The position numbers and the translations under genes are program-made. DNA of 64,000 nucleotides from a virus. The stretch spans positions 1 through 64,000 of the IMG/VR virus record IMGVR_UViG_3300028131_000823; one strand, 5' to 3'. The notes beneath the pieces are model-generated. The model did no database searches and was not told the origin of the DNA. It worked only from the letters and a program-made list of their open reading frames with translations. This document shows, piece after piece, positions 62,155-64,000 of the stretch (the stretch's first letter is position 1; every line of letters starts with the position of its first letter).

Positions 62155-62240
62155 GTTAATAACTTTAGTAAAAAAGTTGCCTCAAAATTTTCACGGGTCA
62201 AAGATTATAGTTATATTAGTATTATAATTAAAACTTAAAC
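62153..62240 (+). promoter_or_regulatory. Repeated promoter element, copy 3
   Basis: TTGTTAATAACTTTAG, then TTTTCACGGGTC at 62188-62199, AAAGATTATAG, TATATTAG at 62212-62219 and TATTATAATTAAAACTTAAA. Spacing equals copies 1 and 2 apart from one base. It precedes the gene at 62244. Confidence 0.65.
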
Positions 62241-62243
62241 TAG

Positions 62244-62519
62244 ATGAGCTATACAAATTTTAACAGACATGAATCAATGAATTCAGAAACTAGAAAAGAA
62301 ATCATGAACTTAATTAATGATTTAATAAATTACGATGAACAAATAGATAAAAAATTAAGAAGATCTATTGAAAACAAATTATATGGTTTATTTGATGGTT
62401 ATTTATATGATAAACTTCAATTGAATGCATTAGAATGTCCAAGTGATTTAGCAAGTAGAATTATGAAAATATATCATAAATGTGCAATGTACCCAAAGTC
62501 AAAAACAATTATATTTTAA
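62244..62519 (+). CDS. Hypothetical helical protein (91 aa)
   Basis: 91 residues, mostly helical (KEIMNLINDLINYDEQIDKK), one Cys pair spaced far apart. It is the single gene under repeated promoter copy 3, so it may be expressed early like the secreted protein under copy 2. No family recognised. Confidence 0.55.
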   Translation: MSYTNFNRHESMNSETRKEIMNLINDLINYDEQIDKKLRRSIENKLYGLFDGYLYDKLQLNALECPSDLASRIMKIYHKCAMYPKSKTIIF

Positions 62520-62521
62520 TC

Positions 62522-62531
62522 TGATATATAA
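62522..62531 (+). promoter_or_regulatory. Candidate late promoter TGATATATAA
   Basis: Located 35 nt before the ATG at 62558, starting two bases after the preceding stop. It heads three consecutive small genes with targeting peptides. Confidence 0.6.
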
Positions 62532-62557
62532 TATAATATTAAAAATAAAATAACAAG

Positions 62558-62980
62558 ATGAACAATATTAAGAATTTTAACGACTTTATTAATGAGTCTC
62601 AAGAAATAAACGAAGGTACTCGTTCTCAATTTGGAAAAATTGATAAAAAAGGAAATATAACTTCAGTTTATATGCATTATGATGGTTATCCAGAAAACGT
62701 ATTACCTATTTTAAGAAAAGGTTATAAAGGTGGAAAAAATGTAGATTATGTACTTTCACAAGGAAGTGGTTCAGGTCTTGAAGTAAATCCTAAGAAAATT
62801 AACTTTTATAAAGATGATAGAGATTCTCAATCAACTGGTAATGTTGCAACAATTGCAAATTATTTATCAGATGTAGAAGATGATGGTGGAGCAGAATACG
62901 TTTATTTATGGGATGAAAGATCAAAGCAATGGATGATGGCATCTTATGGTGAAAGAGACTTAAAGGTTGCAGAAGTTTAA
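62558..62980 (+). CDS. Small head-cargo candidate with targeting peptide (140 aa)
   Basis: 140 residues. The start MNNIKNFNDFINE is a clear targeting-like peptide ending I-N-E, followed by EINEG. The body begins GKIDKKGNITSVYMHYDGYP and contains LPILRKGY and YLWDERSKQWMMASYG, a beta-rich fold of about 115 residues resembling small uncharacterised phage/bacterial proteins with a HYDGYP motif, as I recall. No enzyme motif. Confidence 0.65.
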   Translation: MNNIKNFNDFINESQEINEGTRSQFGKIDKKGNITSVYMHYDGYPENVLPILRKGYKGGKNVDYVLSQGSGSGLEVNPKKINFYKDDRDSQSTGNVATIANYLSDVEDDGGAEYVYLWDERSKQWMMASYGERDLKVAEV

Positions 62981-62996
62981 AAAAATTAAAGTAACA

Positions 62997-63308
62997 ATGA
63001 AAAACGTAAAATTATTCGAAGAATTTATAAACGAAGATATTGACTCAAATAAAATATTTGAATTAACTGAACTAGAAAAAAAAATTAATGGCTTTACAGG
63101 CCAAGCACAGGTAAAAGCTAAAGTTGGAGTAACGACATTTTCTGTTTCAAAATACATGATAGTGTTTGATTATGACGAAGCTAATAAAGATTTACCATTT
63201 GTATTTAGACCAGATATGAAATCTGCAAAAGTAGCAAAGGATAAATTAGAAAAAACTGACATGTTTACTCCTGAAATGAACTTAAGAATTGAAGAAATTA
63301 AATATTAA
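62997..63308 (+). CDS. Small head-cargo candidate with targeting peptide (103 aa)
   Basis: The ATG at 62997 gives MKNVKLFEEFINEDIDSN. A TTG start 30 bases upstream would overlap the previous gene and is not favoured. The remaining 90 residues are a compact alpha/beta domain (VSKYMIVFDYDEANKDLPFV). No family recognised. The first 13 residues are nearly identical to those of the next gene, although the bodies differ, which argues that the peptide is a mobile tag. Confidence 0.65.
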   Translation: MKNVKLFEEFINEDIDSNKIFELTELEKKINGFTGQAQVKAKVGVTTFSVSKYMIVFDYDEANKDLPFVFRPDMKSAKVAKDKLEKTDMFTPEMNLRIEEIKY

Positions 63309-63326
63309 AATTAAAAAAACAAAGTT

Positions 63327-63782
63327 ATGAAAAATATAAAATTATTCGAAGAGTTTATCAATGAAAACGATATGATGGCTACAACGCCAGCAGAACTTAA
63401 AAAAATGGCTAAAAAATTTAAACAAATCCATTATGACATGGCCTCCGGTGATTTTGAAGAGGAAGATATAGATGCAAACTTTAAATTTATAACAGACTTT
63501 CTTGGAACAGACCAAATAGTTGAAATAGTTGGAGGAGACCATTGGGCTAATCATTCTTCTGGAAAAGAATTAACAGACATTTATAATGATTTAATCACTA
63601 AGATTAAAAACAAGAAAGACCATGAATTAGATTCAGGAGCAGACTATGTTACAGGTACATTAAATGGAGCAAAGGTAGTTTGTCAATACGATGGTTACAG
63701 TACCCCTACTCATTTATCAATTATGATAAACGTTAATGACATTAAAAAGTTTGACATTAAAACAACACCTTTTGTAGTTTAA
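63327..63782 (+). CDS. Small head-cargo candidate with targeting peptide (151 aa)
   Basis: 151 residues. MKNIKLFEEFINE at the start differs by one residue from the upstream gene's peptide. The body has an acidic helical part and a beta part (GADYVTGTLNGAKVVCQYDG; LSIMINVNDIKKFDI). No family recognised. Ends before a terminator. Confidence 0.65.
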   Translation: MKNIKLFEEFINENDMMATTPAELKKMAKKFKQIHYDMASGDFEEEDIDANFKFITDFLGTDQIVEIVGGDHWANHSSGKELTDIYNDLITKIKNKKDHELDSGADYVTGTLNGAKVVCQYDGYSTPTHLSIMINVNDIKKFDIKTTPFVV

Positions 63783-63827
63783 TATTAGGAAGGTATCATT
63801 AAAAAGTTAATAACTAATTAGTAATTT

Positions 63828-63859
63828 AAAGGAGATTGTATGAAACAATCTCCTTTTTT
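63828..63859 (+). terminator. Rho-independent terminator
   Basis: AAAGGAGATTGT at 63828-63839 pairs perfectly with ACAATCTCCTTT at 63845-63856 around ATGAA, followed by T. It closes the small cargo-gene unit. Confidence 0.85.
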
Positions 63860-63860
63860 A

Positions 63861-63868
63861 GTATATAA
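63861..63868 (+). promoter_or_regulatory. Possible late-type box GTATATAA
   Basis: A variant of the late box directly after the terminator, 24 nt before the ATG at 63885. Confidence 0.35.
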
Positions 63869-63884
63869 GTTTTAAAATAACTAT

Positions 63885-64000
63885 ATGAAAAGTATACTAG
63901 AAGAAGCAGATCAAATTATCAATCACAGAAGCGAAGAAAAAGAAAGACAATATGGCCCTTTCAGCGAGGGTATGGATAGAGCAGCATCTATTTTCAATGG
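63885..64000 (+). CDS. Partial gene at the right edge (first 38 residues)
   Basis: The ATG after a terminator opens a frame that runs off the window: MKSILEEADQIINHRSEEKE, then RQYGPFSEGMDRAASIF. The pattern I-L-x-E-A-x-x-I-x-x-x-R-x-x-x-Y-G-x-x-x-x-x-x-x-R-x-A resembles phage proteins of the DUF6378 type (from memory), small helical proteins with Y-G-P after a charged helix. The identification is tentative because only the start is visible. Confidence 0.45.
   Translation, partial: MKSILEEADQIINHRSEEKERQYGPFSEGMDRAASIFN

Noticed and set aside
62967-62996. TTG start giving ten extra residues before MKNVKLFEEFINE
   Set aside because: It overlaps the upstream gene, and the ATG start reproduces exactly the tag seen in the next gene.

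Overview
The window is 64 kb of a large, A+T-rich, strictly forward-transcribed genome of a contractile-tailed T4-like myovirus. Its core proteins resemble the T4 set: gp25 and gp6 wedge proteins, a gp5-like spike, a gp27-like hub, gp32 SSB, a gp61-type primase, UvsY, UvsW and a RuvC-like resolvase. The host was probably a flavobacterium or other Bacteroidota. One phage protein has a flavobacterial-type signal peptide and a C-terminus like type IX secretion sorting domains, start codons mostly lack Shine-Dalgarno sequences, and several small genes look like Bacteroidota homologues. No capsid, portal, terminase or DNA polymerase genes lie in this window.

Region by region: 1-7.2 kb carries chaperone, stress and nucleic-acid genes (Hsp20 end, DnaJ, ribosomal protein bS21, PhoH, RNase HII, UV-damage endonuclease) among small unknown genes. 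7.3-13.7 kb has a secreted protein, an acidic Thr-rich protein, a dCMP deaminase, an XPD/DinG-like helicase and unknown genes. 13.8-46.7 kb is the tail, baseplate and fibre block, interrupted by a four-domain S1-like RNA-binding protein and an amidoligase-like enzyme. 46.7-52.2 kb is replication and recombination, with an elaborate untranslated leader before gene 32. 52.3-63.8 kb is a run of proteins most of which carry a short motif ending F[IL]xE.

The most interesting observation is that motif. At least twelve copies of a Met-initiated peptide of the form M-x(3-10)-F-x-x-F-[IL]-x-E occur, mostly at protein N-termini and four times inside longer proteins. It matches the capsid-targeting sequence of T4 internal head proteins, which is cut by the prohead protease after [IL]-x-E. 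Here it is attached to a ligase-like nucleotidyltransferase, an S41-type protease, a glycine-zipper membrane protein and many unknown proteins. The inference is that this phage packages a large set of enzymes in its head and delivers them with the DNA, some as polyproteins cut during maturation.

Other system-level features are: (i) two ribosomal-protein homologues (bS21 and S1-like), suggesting control of translation initiation; (ii) a gene 32 leader with tandem promoters, a folded RNA segment and repeated ATTAAAG boxes, reminiscent of the T4 gene 32 autoregulatory operator; (iii) a recurring GATATATAA box 25-46 nt before late genes, a candidate late promoter; (iv) a near-identical ~87-bp promoter element present three times. 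All assignments come from reading the sequence; no database search was possible.
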